From Trifolium pratense (lineage: Eukaryota > Streptophyta > Magnoliopsida > Fabales > Fabaceae), in NCBI RefSeq assembly GCF_020283565.1, contig NC_060061.1, positions 48,025,362 to 48,089,361 on the forward strand: a stretch of 64,000 nt of DNA, in the 5' to 3' direction. Numbering within the stretch: position 1 is the first letter of the stretch; every line of letters starts with the position of its first letter. A model generated the notes under the pieces. It made no database searches. It saw only the letters and a program-made list of their open reading frames with translations, and had not been told where the DNA came from. Below, piece by piece: positions 35,710-46,762 of this stretch. Both the position numbers and the translations under genes were made by a program.

Positions 35710-35724
35710 GTGTCATTGAATACT

Positions 35725-38060
35725 AGTTAAACATACAAAAAAAAGAAAAAATTAATACTTATAAAATAACTTTTTAATGTGTAAAAAAAGAAAATAACTT
35801 TTTAAGGTATTCAAAACACAAATTTCAAATTTCAAGACAAATGTATTCAAAACACAAATTTCAAGACAAAATTTGTTTATTAATATGTTTCACTAGTGTC
35901 CTTGAGCAATAGCACAATGATTACTATGAAATATTCCAATGAAAGCTTGACGGATGTTATTTAAGATAGTGGTTGATTTTTCTCCCTTTTTTGTGTTGTA
36001 CTAGTAATAATTTTTCTCCTTTTTAATTTGTATGTAGATGGAGCATCAAGCTTCACCGAAACTAGTCAAGATCCTGAAACTCACACCAACGGTGAGATTT
36101 CACGTTTAAATCAAATCAAAATATTCAATCTAACAATATTGATATAATCTCAACAACATTGTCAATTTTGCTCTACTTAACAAACTGATTTTTCTCCCAT
36201 CATCTCATAGCATTTGTGAATTTTAGAATATTAGTTGTAAGATAGTCTCTTTTTTTTTTTTTTGGAAGGTAATTATAAATCAGTCAATTATTTTTAATGA
36301 TATGATTAATTCGCAGAGTAAAAAATACTGCAGTGACGGTACATATAAAGACGATAAAGACGGTCCGGCTATGCCTGGCAGCATGGGCGGCATGGATTAT
36401 TAGGATGCTATGAAGATCTGGATTGGAGTGGTGCTTCACCACTATTATAGCCTCTTTTTTTCTTATTTATTTGACATAAGGCATCCATGTAATCATAGTG
36501 AGAGATCAAAGCTGTAGGTAGGAGGATTTGTGATTGTTATTGCTATGATAAAATTGAGACATTTGGAACATTTTTCATTCCAAAGTACTAAGGAATTGTT
36601 CTCTTCACAAGTCCTCAATTGAAACAAGGCTTCGTGGATAGAAGATTCTTAAAAAAAATTAAATAAAAAAAGATTAAAAAATAATTTATTTATTTTGATA
36701 GTTATTTTACAACTTTTGTGAGTTATTTTGATAGTTATTTTACAATTTTTACACCATGATTCACTACAACACTTTTGGTTTATATATTTTTGAAAAAATT
36801 GCCTCTTTCAGCCACACTTTTTAAGCTTTTAGATGTGTTATATGAATATCATATGTTTAAATAACATTTTTCTTTGTATTGTAAGGTATTCTATTCATTT
36901 GACTTTATAAAACCCTAAAAAAACACTATAGTCCTTGTCATTATATATATTGCTATAATACACCCATTGAATTCTATCAAGGTGTGTTTTAGCATCCTTC
37001 ACCTTTTCAACTGGACATTAAAAACTTTTTTTTTTTCTCTCACTTCACTCGTGAATTATTATAGTGTCTCTTAAAGTAATTTTTCCCAAAGACCCATTTT
37101 TTGTACAATCACTTCGATGTAACTCTGCATTTCTGCCCCTTCTCATTCTTCTAAAACATGTCAGCAAGCTTCTAAAAATAAATTTGAGCCCTATTTGTTG
37201 AATTTGCGAAGTTGCAAATGACATGAATATGCCAGTATATAGATTGACTAGATTATAAACTAGAAACTTAGAAACTGAAACATCAGAGAAATTTGCAATA
37301 GTTTTATGCAATCAACAACAAACTTAAAGAAAAATAAATGGCAAAGCAAGAAGAAACCCAAAAAACAAAACTTGAAATCTGCAAATTGGATGAAGAGACT
37401 ATGCGCAAACTAATGTTCAGTTTCTTCACAATGTGTTGCCGCCGTCGTGCCATTGGTGTCGAGTATAGCAGATTTAATTTACACTTTTTAATTTATTTAT
37501 CTTCTTACATCTCGGTTGTTGATTTAATTTAGATGTTAAAAATTTCACAGTAGCGAGCAATATAAAAAATCACAGTCGAGATCCATATTCACATTAGCTA
37601 CGAAATCCTTAAAAACATTGGAAAATGGAGGAATTTTGGTGAGCATAGCATTACTTGGCTGTTTTCCTAATCGCTAGGTTTCTCTATTTTCTGTTAAAAT
37701 TATTTTTTTCTATTTAAAAAAAATGACATAGACGGTGAATAGGTCGAATTAATTGATAGATCGGCCATATATTTATCAGGGGATTATTTTTATGTCAGCG
37801 GAAGAAGGTGCAACAGTGAGAAGTGGAAAAAGGAGATTTATGAGTTATTTATTTATTTATTTATTAATTAATGCAATATACTATCATGTTCTTCTGTCAT
37901 ACCTGAGTATAAAAGTCAAAATAAAGACTTTTATTGTTCAATTGAAAAGGCGAAGGATGCTAAAGCACAACTTCATAGAATTCAATGGTTGTGTTATAGC
38001 AATACGCCAATACCATATATTATATTTTTATAACGCCAATTACTTAAGTAGGGGAATGAT
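35725..38060. other. Intergenic DNA with small possible exon relics
   Basis: Two pieces stand out. 36,036-36,090 (after an AG, before a GT) and 36,318-36,403 together could end a protein with GPAMPGSMGGMDY and a stop; I do not recognise it. An open frame at 37,338-37,532 (MAKQEETQKTKLEICKLDEE) begins with a reasonable ATG but runs into AT-rich sequence. Neither is supported as a gene. Confidence 0.25.
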
Positions 38061-38279
38061 ATTGTTAGGAGTAAATAGCATATTTAACTAGGACCAAAAA
38101 TATTATTAAAATTGATGAGGGTAAATTAGATTTTTTAGTAGTAGATATATTGTTAGGAGTAAATAGCATATTTAACTAAGACCAAAAATATTATTAAAAT
38201 TGATGAGGGTAAATTAGATTTTTTAGTAGTAGATATATTGTTAGGAGTAAATAGCATATTTAACTAAGACCAAAAAGAA
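38061..38279. repeat. 88-bp tandem repeat, about 2.5 copies
   Basis: ATTGTTAGGAGTAAATAGCA starts at 38,061, 38,149 and 38,237. The first two units are full length and differ by very few bases; the third stops after about 43 bases. Confidence 0.92.
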
Positions 38280-38589
38280 AAATAGTATATTTAACTCAAA
38301 AAAAAATTTAAAATTAAAATTAAAATTTGAGAAGCAAATAGAAAAGAAGTGGAAGAATGTTTTGGATTTTCTAGATACATTTGTCCGGACATTTTTCAAA
38401 AATTTACATTTTCATAACGTCAGTTACTTAAGTAGGGAAAAAGTAAAATGAGCAAATTGTAGGGCACACGAGTAACCGGTAGAAGTTAAAAGTAAGTCTC
38501 TTAATATTAAGGATCCCATCCAACAAAAAAGGGCCTTGGGCCGAACCAATCACAACGGCGGCCCAATTGGAAACAGCAGAAACAAATAG

Positions 38590-39501
38590 GAAGTTTTCTC
38601 TCCCGACCCCCGTCATTTCTTTTCTACCCCCCAAAAATCTCATTTTGCCCCTTGCGGTATGAAAATTTTTTGCCAACAAACTTCGGTTTATATAAACCGA
38701 AGTTTTTAAACATGGAAAAAAAATTCGGTTTATATAAACCGAAATAACATATACCCCCAAAAAGAAGAAAAATTTATGTGAAAATTCGTGTAGAGCTACC
38801 TGTGGTAAATTTATCATATCTCTCTGAATATAGGTCGTATGCTAATGATTTTTAATCCAGTGTAAAGAAGACAAAATTTACTATAAGATTGACACCGGAA
38901 TTATTAAATTTCATTAAGTATAGTATGAGAAAATCTACCTACAAGTTTGAGAAAAGTTTCTGCAAAAATGTTGTAGAGATACCTGTGATAAATTTATCAT
39001 AGCTCTCTGAATATAAGTCGTATGCTAATAATTTTTTATCCAGTGTAAAGAAGACAAAATTTACTACAAGATTGACACCGGAATTGTTAAATTTCATTAA
39101 GTATAGTATGAGAAAATCTACCTACAAGTTTGAGAAAAGTTTATGCTCTGTTTCTGTACCAGTACCCATTATTTCGTCAAACTGAACCAATTGGATAGTT
39201 AACCCTCAAAACAAAAATTATATTTGTATTCTTGACACCCTAATCTTTCCAACGAGTGGTCATTTACTCAAATCGGACATCGTTTAGTATTTCAAATAAA
39301 TTGTGGAAGTTGAGGGTCTCATGCAGAATTTATGCAGGAAAGCTGGAAAAAAATTTGGAACACAATACTTCGATTTATATAAACCGAAATTTTTTAGCAT
39401 GACAAAAAAATCCGGTTCGTATAAACCGAAGTACCCCCAAGGGCAAAAACGGAAATTCAGGGGGTAGAAAAGAAATGAGGGGGGTTGGGAGAGAAACCCT
39501 C
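38590..39501. mobile_element. Mutator-type MITE, 912 bp, 9-bp TSD
   Basis: The direct repeat AACAAATAG (38,581-38,589 and 39,502-39,510) flanks inverted ends (GAAGTTTTCTCTCCC against GAGGGTTTCTCTCCC), and pairing continues through CATTTCTTTTCTACCCCC. Each side carries two copies of the palindrome TTCGGTTTATATAAACCGAA or close variants. The middle is a direct duplication of about 180 bp (38,788-38,957 and 38,968-39,143). No transposase is present. It ends about 100 bases before the kinase-like start codon at 39,598. Confidence 0.85.
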
Positions 39502-40016
39502 AACAAATAGTAAGTGAGAAACTTGTGGAGATAGCTTATAAGAAGCGGGAAGTATTGTCAAGCTGCCCTAACTGTACGATCCACCTGCTTCTTCTTCATG
39601 GCATTCTCAGCTACAATTTCAAGTGAGGGAGGTAATCCAAGTTGTGGTCCAATAACATTTAAGCTCAGGTAGGTATTTTCAAACCAGTGTTGGTGATTTC
39701 ATTCACATTTGTTGTTTTCTGATTTTGTTCTTAGTGTTGGTGTTGTTCGTGGTCTTGGTGTTTTTTTTTTTTTTTTGATAAGCTATAGTGTTGTTGTTTG
39801 TTGGTTTATTAAGTTGGTTCTGTTTTGTAATTTGTTTTATTTTGTTCTTTTGGTTGGATTGTATTGTATTGAGACTTTGCACAAATTGAAGAATTCTCTA
39901 ATTTTAGTCATTGAGTAAAAATGAAAAATGATTACAAATTGGTAACTCAGTACGTTATATACAAGTGGAAACTAAAGTGTAGTTGTAACCTATGAAGCAC
40001 AGAGACTCCTCATATT

Positions 40017-40155
40017 AGGCGTGTCGTTGTCGGACACTGACACCGACACTTATGATTACACTAAATTATGTCAATTTTTCAAATTATTATCGGTGTCGAT
40101 GTGTCAGTGTCCGTGTCGTGGTCCGTGTCTGTGTCCGTGCTTCATTGGTTCTCAA
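40017..40155. repeat. GTGTC-rich MITE-like repeat in kinase intron 1
   Basis: It is related to 7,796-7,960: GACACTTATGATTACAC, TTTTCAAATTATTATCGGTG and GTGTCTGTGTCCGTGCTTCAT occur in the same order. The ends are rich in inverted GACAC/GTGTC words (GTCGGACACTGACACCGACAC). Confidence 0.6.
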
Positions 40156-40261
40156 ATCTCCAAGTATTTTCAACTTAAAGTGGTTTTCCAACATAACTTT
40201 TGTGGAAGTAACAAGGTCCTCACTTGGGCTAGCCGCAATTATGTCATCATCATAAACTAGG

Positions 40262-40700
40262 AGTTAATGGCTGGGGTTCTAAGAAAGGGTTAGGTATAAC
40301 TGGGTTAGAACTAGAACCAATGTCAAGGGGAAAAGTATGTTGTGAGATAGATTTGAAAGGGAACACATCTTCATGAAAGAGGACATCTCTTGAGGTGGAG
40401 AATTTTCCCAATGTCGGATCAAAAACTCTATATCCCTTGTAGCCAGTGGGGTACCCCATGAAAATGCAGGGAACATCTCTTAGTTCTTAATGATGGAATT
40501 GTGGCAACATAACACAAGCAACCAAAGGTTCTTAACCGACTGAAATCTGGTTGTTCTTTGTACAATAGCTACTAAAACCATTTGGAATTGCAAAATGCAC
40601 TTTATGACTACATGTAACATTTTATCAGATATATGCCCTAATCTATTGTGCCACAAATTGGCTAGGTGATCAGGTTTATTGCTAACAGTGTGAACAAAAT
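40262..40700 (-). mobile_element. Ty1/Copia gag-pre-integrase and integrase-end fragment
   Basis: On the minus strand, NKPDHLANLWHNRLGHIS (pre-integrase zinc region) is followed, after an internal deletion, by LYKEQPDFSRLRTFGCLCYV and MGYPTGYKGYRVFDPTLGKF and SRDVLFHEDVFPF. These are the conserved words near the end of Copia integrase. It is inside intron 1 of the kinase-like gene. Frameshifts are present and no LTR was seen. Confidence 0.75.
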
Positions 40701-41591
40701 CTAATTGATTAAAAGAAACAGAACTACAACTATTGTAATTTGTTTTATTTTGTTCTTTTGTTTTAGGACTAGTTTGTTGGAAGAGTCTCCCCAGAAATCT
40801 CTAAAGCTGGAGATTACTCCTTCGATACCTGAAGCGGATGCTAATGGATTGCTAGATCGGCTTCATGCTCAGGTTATTATTTTCCTTTTGTTTATAGATG
40901 CTTGTGCTGCATTTGTGTATCGAAGTTTAGTGTGGTATGCTTGAAGATTAAAATGTTTGTTTTTGTCCTTTCCAGCTCAGCAGTGAGGGAAAAGAGTTGC
41001 TGCTCCATTTGAAAGAAAGCGACGATGCATTTCATTTTGAAATTGAACCAGTGCTCAAGGACAATACCAAATCTGTGAAATCAAAACCTTTTCATCATGC
41101 AACTTCTCGATTTGAGACTGAATTTAATGACCGTGAACTAATTGGTAAAACATCTTTTATTTGTGTTTGAATTATATATTTGTCCTTATGTTGTCCTATT
41201 TGCTAATAAATTTTGCTTGGTTTTGGAAACAGGTGAAGGTGGTTTTGGCCGTGTTTACAAGGGAAAACATGTAATCGATGGAGCTCTGTATGCAGTCAAG
41301 AAAATTCGCATCAAAGGAGTGGAGGACAAACAACTAAGGTAAGTCAAAATTGTTGTAGCATTGATGACATTTCTTAATTCTTAACACCAATTTCTTATGT
41401 TTTATCTTTGGTGAATGCAGGGAAGTACAAACTCTATCTGTTGTCAATCACGAACATGTTCGCTATTTCCAAGTAAGAATTTTTTATTTTATGCATCTAG
41501 AAGTGTTTTTGTTTTTTTTTTTTGACAAATGCATCTAGAACTATTTTCTAGTAATTGTGAATATGTAACAGCCATGAGAAAATCAAGGAAT

Positions 41592-41693
41592 AATATAGGG
41601 AGTAGTTTAATCAAACATATCCTCTATATATTGTAACACTTTTACTCTGTGAAATGCAAGCAAATAATATAGAGAAATTGTGAATAGAGAAAT
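41592..41693. repeat. Direct repeat copy 1 (flanks LINE fragment)
   Basis: AATATAGGGAGTAGTTTAAT through GAGAAATTGTGAATAGAGAAAT recurs almost exactly at 44,250-44,349. A third copy at 45,023-45,147 shares the left extension GTGAATATGTAACAGCCATG seen here at 41,558. It looks like an LTR or a small dispersed repeat. Confidence 0.75.
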
Positions 41694-44249
41694 TGGATAT
41701 TGGCTGGTAGTCGAAGCTGCCATATCCACTTCCAATATACTATGATTATAAATCGGCTGGGGCTGTAACAACCATTCATAAGCATCTTTAGGAGAGAAAA
41801 TACCTGAACTAGCATTATTCCAAACCCAAACATCTGGAAGGTCTGTCACAACATGCAGTTTAAGCTCGAGAATGGCAGTTTTGACGTCATCCGGTAAAAT
41901 GGTGTAGAGAGTCTCCAAATTCCATCTATTGTTATACCAAACATCCTTAATATTCAGGTCTGTGTCTTGAATAGCAACAAACGGAACCGCTGTACTTAAT
42001 CTCTCTCTGTATAACCAAGGTTCAAACCAAAAGTTGGTATTACCATCACCAATCTTAAACCAAAAACCATCTTGAAGCATACGAAGTGCTTTGGCTATTG
42101 AGTTCCAAATCAGCGAACCACCCGCAACCGAGACATTAAAAATGAGCCGACCCTTTAGGTATTTTTCAGCAAAGAGTGTCACCCATAACTTACTTGGGGA
42201 GTTAAGGATTTCCCAAACGAGCTTGCCAAGAAGGAACACATTCTGAATTCGTGCAATACGGACACCTAATCTACCATACCGACGCGGTTGTGTTATTTTA
42301 TTCCATCCAACAAGGTGCATACCAGAACCTCCAGTCCCTTTCCAGATAAATTTTCTAACAATTCTGTCCAAATCATCACACATTCCCTGTGGAAGCCAGT
42401 GGATTTGCATGTGGTAAGAGGGCAGTGCTGAAATGACAGAGTTAGCCAACACCACCCTACCTGGCTTATTTAATAGTCTACCTTTCCAAGAAGCTAGCTT
42501 CGCAGAAACTCTATCATATATATCGTTAAAGTCTTGTTTTCTAACTTTTCCATAGAACATCTTGAAACCGAGGTACTTGTCAAACCTGTCAGTGGCATGT
42601 ATCTGTGTGGTTGCAGCAATAGTATCCCGAAGACGCCGGCACACACCAGTAGATGTACAAAATTTGGATTTATCAAGACTGATTTTGAGCCCAGAGAGCG
42701 CACAGAACCGTTCCAACACATTATTTACAACACGAGCTTGACTTACATTAGCTTTCGCGAACAGCAGTACATCATCCGCAAAGAATAAGTGTGACAGTTT
42801 GGTTCCGTCTTTAGTGATTTGCATGGGTTTCCATGAGCCATTACTAACAGAACTCAAAATCATCATGCCGAGACGTTCCATGCAGAGAACAAATAAATAT
42901 GGAGACAAAGGATCACCATGCCTTAATCCACGCATTGGAGAGAAAGGTTCCGTCTTACTACCATTCCAAAGGATCGTGTTGGAAGATGCCTTGATTCCAA
43001 ACATAATAAGAGAGATGATACGCGTGGGAAAACAGCGCCATCGCTCAGAATTACAATATTATTATCATGCACTTCTCTAGTCACCTGTTGATTAGTACAA
43101 AACAGCTCCTTGAAAAACTTTTGTGCTTCACTTTTTATGATCTCAGGGTCTGTACACCACTCTCCCGAGCTGAGTTTAATGCCATGAATTTTGTTCCTTT
43201 TCCGGCGTATAATAGACTGGGCATGAAAAAAGGAAGTATTCCTACTACCAAGCCTGATCAAGTTTTCACGTGACTTTTGGTACCATAAAGTTTCTTCTTG
43301 GAAAAGGATATTATCCTATTCGTCAAGGAGTCCCTTCTGAAGTCTCAACAGGTTAGCTGAATCGATATCTTCCAAGGCTCTCTGGATACCCCGCAGTCTA
43401 GCCTCGACTTCCTTTTTACGGGCAAAGATGTTCCTAAAAACCTCCTTATTAAAAGTGGTAGATTCTTTAGCCACGTTTTGGAGACAGTGAGCAATATTAC
43501 CACGATCACGATTCCAGGTATTCCTTACAAGATTAGGATACTCATTATGAGTAAACCAAGCCGCTTGAAAACGGAAAGGACGATCCTCATGGCCCAACAT
43601 TACATTACTGCATCTCAAATAGATCGGATTGTGATCAGAGTGTCTACGTACTAGGTGTTCAACAGTAGCTTCCGGAAATTTCATACGCCAATCATAGTTA
43701 CCGAGACCACGGTCGAGTCTTCTATGCACAATCCTTCCACCTCTGCATTTCCCCTGCCAAGTGAATTTCGTACCGAATGAACCTAAATCAATCAGTCCAC
43801 ATTTATCCACATTACTAGCAAATAAATCAGCTTTAGAATTTGAAAATACTCCTCCTTTCTGCTCTCTGGGTAGCAATATATCATTAAAGTCCCCAATAGC
43901 GAGCCAGGGTAACGACACGGTCTTGCTAATGTAATCTAAAAACTCCCAAAGAAACGGTCTCATAGTAGCGACTAGACTAGCATAAACAGCTGAGCAAAGC
44001 CATTTATCAGAACCTTTATTAACAATAAAACTGATACATTGCTGCATTTTACTCACAAGAGTGAAATTGAATCCACTCCCTCGTCGTTGCATGACCCAAA
44101 TTCCTCCAGAATGTCCTTGAGCCTCTTGGATATCAATTTTAACATAGTTTACTCTATCCCAAAAAATTTCAGAGGAAGCAAACATAGTATGTGTTTCAAG
44201 TAGTAATCATGTCAGGTTTGTACCTTCTTATCAGATCGTGCAAGTAGAA
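41694..44249 (-). mobile_element. LINE fragment in kinase intron 5
   Basis: On the minus strand: an endonuclease domain (44,185-43,316; WLAIGDFNDILLPREQKGG, FTWQGKCRGGRIVHRRLDRG, SDHNPIYLR), a linker (43,261-42,923; SRNTSFFHAQSIIRRKRNKI), then reverse transcriptase (43,004-41,700; GLRHGDPLSPYLFVL, HLFFADDVLLFAKA, LNKPGRVVLANSVISALP). The FADD catalytic box is present. The first part of the reverse transcriptase, between the linker and LRHGDP, is deleted and the frame shifts there. The 3' end has no poly(A); it stops inside the zinc-binding region. Instead of a short target duplication it is bracketed by 100-bp direct repeats. Confidence 0.85.
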
Positions 44250-44349
44250 TATAGGGAGTAGTTTAATCAAACATATCCTCTATATATTGTAACACTTTTA
44301 CTCTGTGAAATGCAAGCAAATAATATAGAGAAATTGTGAATAGAGAAAT
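44250..44349. repeat. Direct repeat copy 2 (flanks LINE fragment)
   Basis: See the copy at 41,592-41,693. It matches over about 100 bases, in the same orientation, on the other side of the LINE fragment. Confidence 0.75.
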
Positions 44350-44479
44350 GCTGTTTATACCGAAAAGTTTATCCCGAAAGTGTCCTGAATGATCTGGCAC
44401 TTCACCTCCTGACCCACTTACATTATTTAATTTAATTAAATTAATTTAATTTCATTCTTCTCTCTCATCCTCTTTCTTC

Positions 44480-44990
44480 TCTGTAATTTTCCTTTAGTTC
44501 TTCCAAATTTTGACTAAACTTGTCCCTCTCTTCCATGATTTGTCTCAAAGAAATAGGAAAGAAAGAAATAGTGAAGAGAGAAATAAAAAAGATAGAAATA
44601 AGAGAGAAGTTGAGTGAAAATTCTATATTGTTTGGATGAATAGAAATAGAGAAGAGGATGAGTAGAAATATGAATAGAGAGAAATTAATAAAAATGAAAA
44701 AGACTAATTTATCCTTCATATTTAAAAAAATAAAAAATAAAGTTGAATATTAAAACTAAAAAAAATAAAATAAGGAGAAGGACATTGTGGGAAAATGCAT
44801 CTCTCCACTCCTTCAATTCACAAATCTCACCTATTGAGGAGAGATTTCTTTTGGCATGGGACCCACCTAAAAAATTTCTCTCTCTCCTTATTTCTCCCTT
44901 TATCCAAACTAAAGAAATACCTTATTTCTTTACTATTTCTCTCTTCTTTATTTCTCTCTCTCATAAATCTATCAAAACAAACATAGTGTT
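44480..44990. mobile_element. Possible MITE with GA-rich inverted arms
   Basis: The left half is rich in AGAAATA and GAAGAGAGAAAT and the right half is rich in the inverse (ATTTCTCTCTTC, TATTTCTTTAC). TTGTTTGGATGAATAG in the left and TATCCAAACTAAAG in the right suggest nested ends. Low complexity makes the limits uncertain. Confidence 0.35.
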
Positions 44991-45022
44991 AATGTTCGTG
45001 TTAGTGTATAGCATCACTGTTG

Positions 45023-45147
45023 TGAATATGTAACAGCCATGAGAAAATCAAGGAATAATATAGGGAGTAGTTTAATGTATAGTCAAACATATCCTCTATA
45101 TATATTGTAACACTTTTACTCTGTGAAATGCAAGCAAATAATATATC
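45023..45147. repeat. Direct repeat copy 3
   Basis: It shares TTGTGAATATGTAACAGCCA, GAGAAAATCAAGGAATAATA and CACTTTTACTCTGTGAAATG with the copies at 41,553-41,693 and 44,250-44,349. It carries small insertions (TTAATGTATAGTC, an extra TA). Confidence 0.75.
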
Positions 45148-45173
45148 TCCATATCTATTATTTATAGGAGAAC

Positions 45174-45337
45174 GTTAACTTGTGCCTTTAAGGGCACATG
45201 TTAAGAAGATAAATGTGGAAAAAAATTATTGAACTTGTGGTGTATTTAATTATCTAAACATTAAATTCTTTGTATCATTAAATGCTATATTTCTATTTTT
45301 AGGTAGCTTAACATGTGCCCTTAGGGCACAAGTTAAC
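45174..45337. mobile_element. Short MITE with GTTAACTTGTGCC ends
   Basis: The ends GTTAACTTGTGCC and GGCACAAGTTAAC are exact inverse copies, and inner words AGGGCACATGTTAAG/CTTAACATGTGCCCT also pair. It is about 164 bp, and related to the element at 11,831-11,980. Confidence 0.75.
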
Positions 45338-45490
45338 ATGACCCTTATTTATATGTTTAGGAGTTTCTCTCTCTTGATCACTTTTATATGTGACATCCTC
45401 TCATTTATCATAATTTATGTGGTAACTTGTGAGAGCATCTTTTCCTATGTGACAACATTTGAAAACTTCAATAGTATGTACTCATATAAG

Positions 45491-46487
45491 GAATTTGAGG
45501 AATGCTAATTTCACATCCTCTAACACACTCTTTTAAATACACTCTCTCCTATTGGGCCACATCATCCCACTTTTTTATTCCTTGACCTGGTAACTTGCTT
45601 AACCAGTTTGAGACAAAAAAACTTTTTTTTAAGAAAAAAAAAAAACAGAAAGAGAACTCTTCTGTTCCATCTTCACCATCTCTCGTACTGCAACAGTCTC
45701 CGTTGCAATCTCTCTTGGTCGTTGTTTCAATAGCAAGATCCGGTGGCCGCAGGAACCTTTTCTCATTTTGATGAACAACCCGTAAAGGAAACAGTGAGAT
45801 TCGACGGCGGATCTGAATATGATTTTCAGATTTTAGAAAAAGTTTTGTTTTTGTGATAGGAGAATAGAGTTCAATTCTACTTCTGAATTTTAATTAATCC
45901 TATTTCAAGAATTTGTTGTTACAAATCAATTCTTTTCCCCCCTACAAAATTCCACGAATTTCTCAATTTTCTTTCCCAACTCAAGTTCTTTCTCAACACT
46001 TCTTTGATTTTCCTTTGCCTTTTTTTTCAATTTTTCCATCTATTTTCTCACTTGAACACTACCTGTATTTTTCTCTCAAAAGGGTTTTTTGGGTTTCATT
46101 TTCTTCATTGTTTCTACTCAAACACATGAAAGAAAGAACCCATTTTTAATGTACCATCCTCTCCAAATATGAAAAGAAGCAGCAGCATCTCTCTGGGTTG
46201 TTCAGCACAATCAATTAGTTTTCTTTGATTCTCAGATCTGGGTTTAATAGAGACGGTCACAACTCACAAAGATTGAGAATGACTTTTTTTTTTTGTTTCA
46301 ACTAAAAAAATTAGTTTTTGTTACGCGAATTACAAAGCAAGACATTGTCTGTCTCTCTTTTGTTTTTTTTTTTTTCTCTCTACAGGTTATTAGGTAAGTG
46401 ATTTAAATAAATTGATGATGTGGACCAATAAAAGATAGTTTGTTAAAAAGAGTGCGTTAATGGGTGTGACCATAGCATTACTCGATT
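45491..46487. mobile_element. MITE-like element with long inverted ends and a unique core
   Basis: The left end (GAGGAATGCTAATTTCACATCC, then CACACTCTTTT) and the right end (inverse GAGTAATGCTATGGTCACACCC, then CGCACTCTTTTT) are similar over about 70 bases, including CCTATTGGGCCACATCATC against TTATTGGTCCACATCATC. The core (about 45,640-46,140) has more balanced base content and may be captured genomic sequence. No target duplication was settled. Confidence 0.45.
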
Positions 46488-46762
46488 CAACAATATGTGC
46501 TAATTATAATTTTCTTTTTCCAGTCATGGTTTCAGAACGGGCCTTTAGATCCCGATTTATCAAGTGAAGCGGGCTCTGCTTCCGGCGATCAATCCAGCAA
46601 GGATGTTGACATTAAGGAATGACCGTATCTTTACATCCAGATGGAGCGTTGTTCCCGGTAAGATTTCATTTCTTGTGGGAACTTAGGTCACTCTTTATGT
46701 CCTCTGAATTCTATTAAGTTGTTGACTATGTTCAATTCTCTTTTTTTTCCAGTACACTTCGC

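Noticed and set aside
44465..44986. Phe/Ile/Leu/Ser-rich membrane-like open frames on both strands
   Set aside because: Low-complexity GA/TC repeat translation inside a probable MITE.
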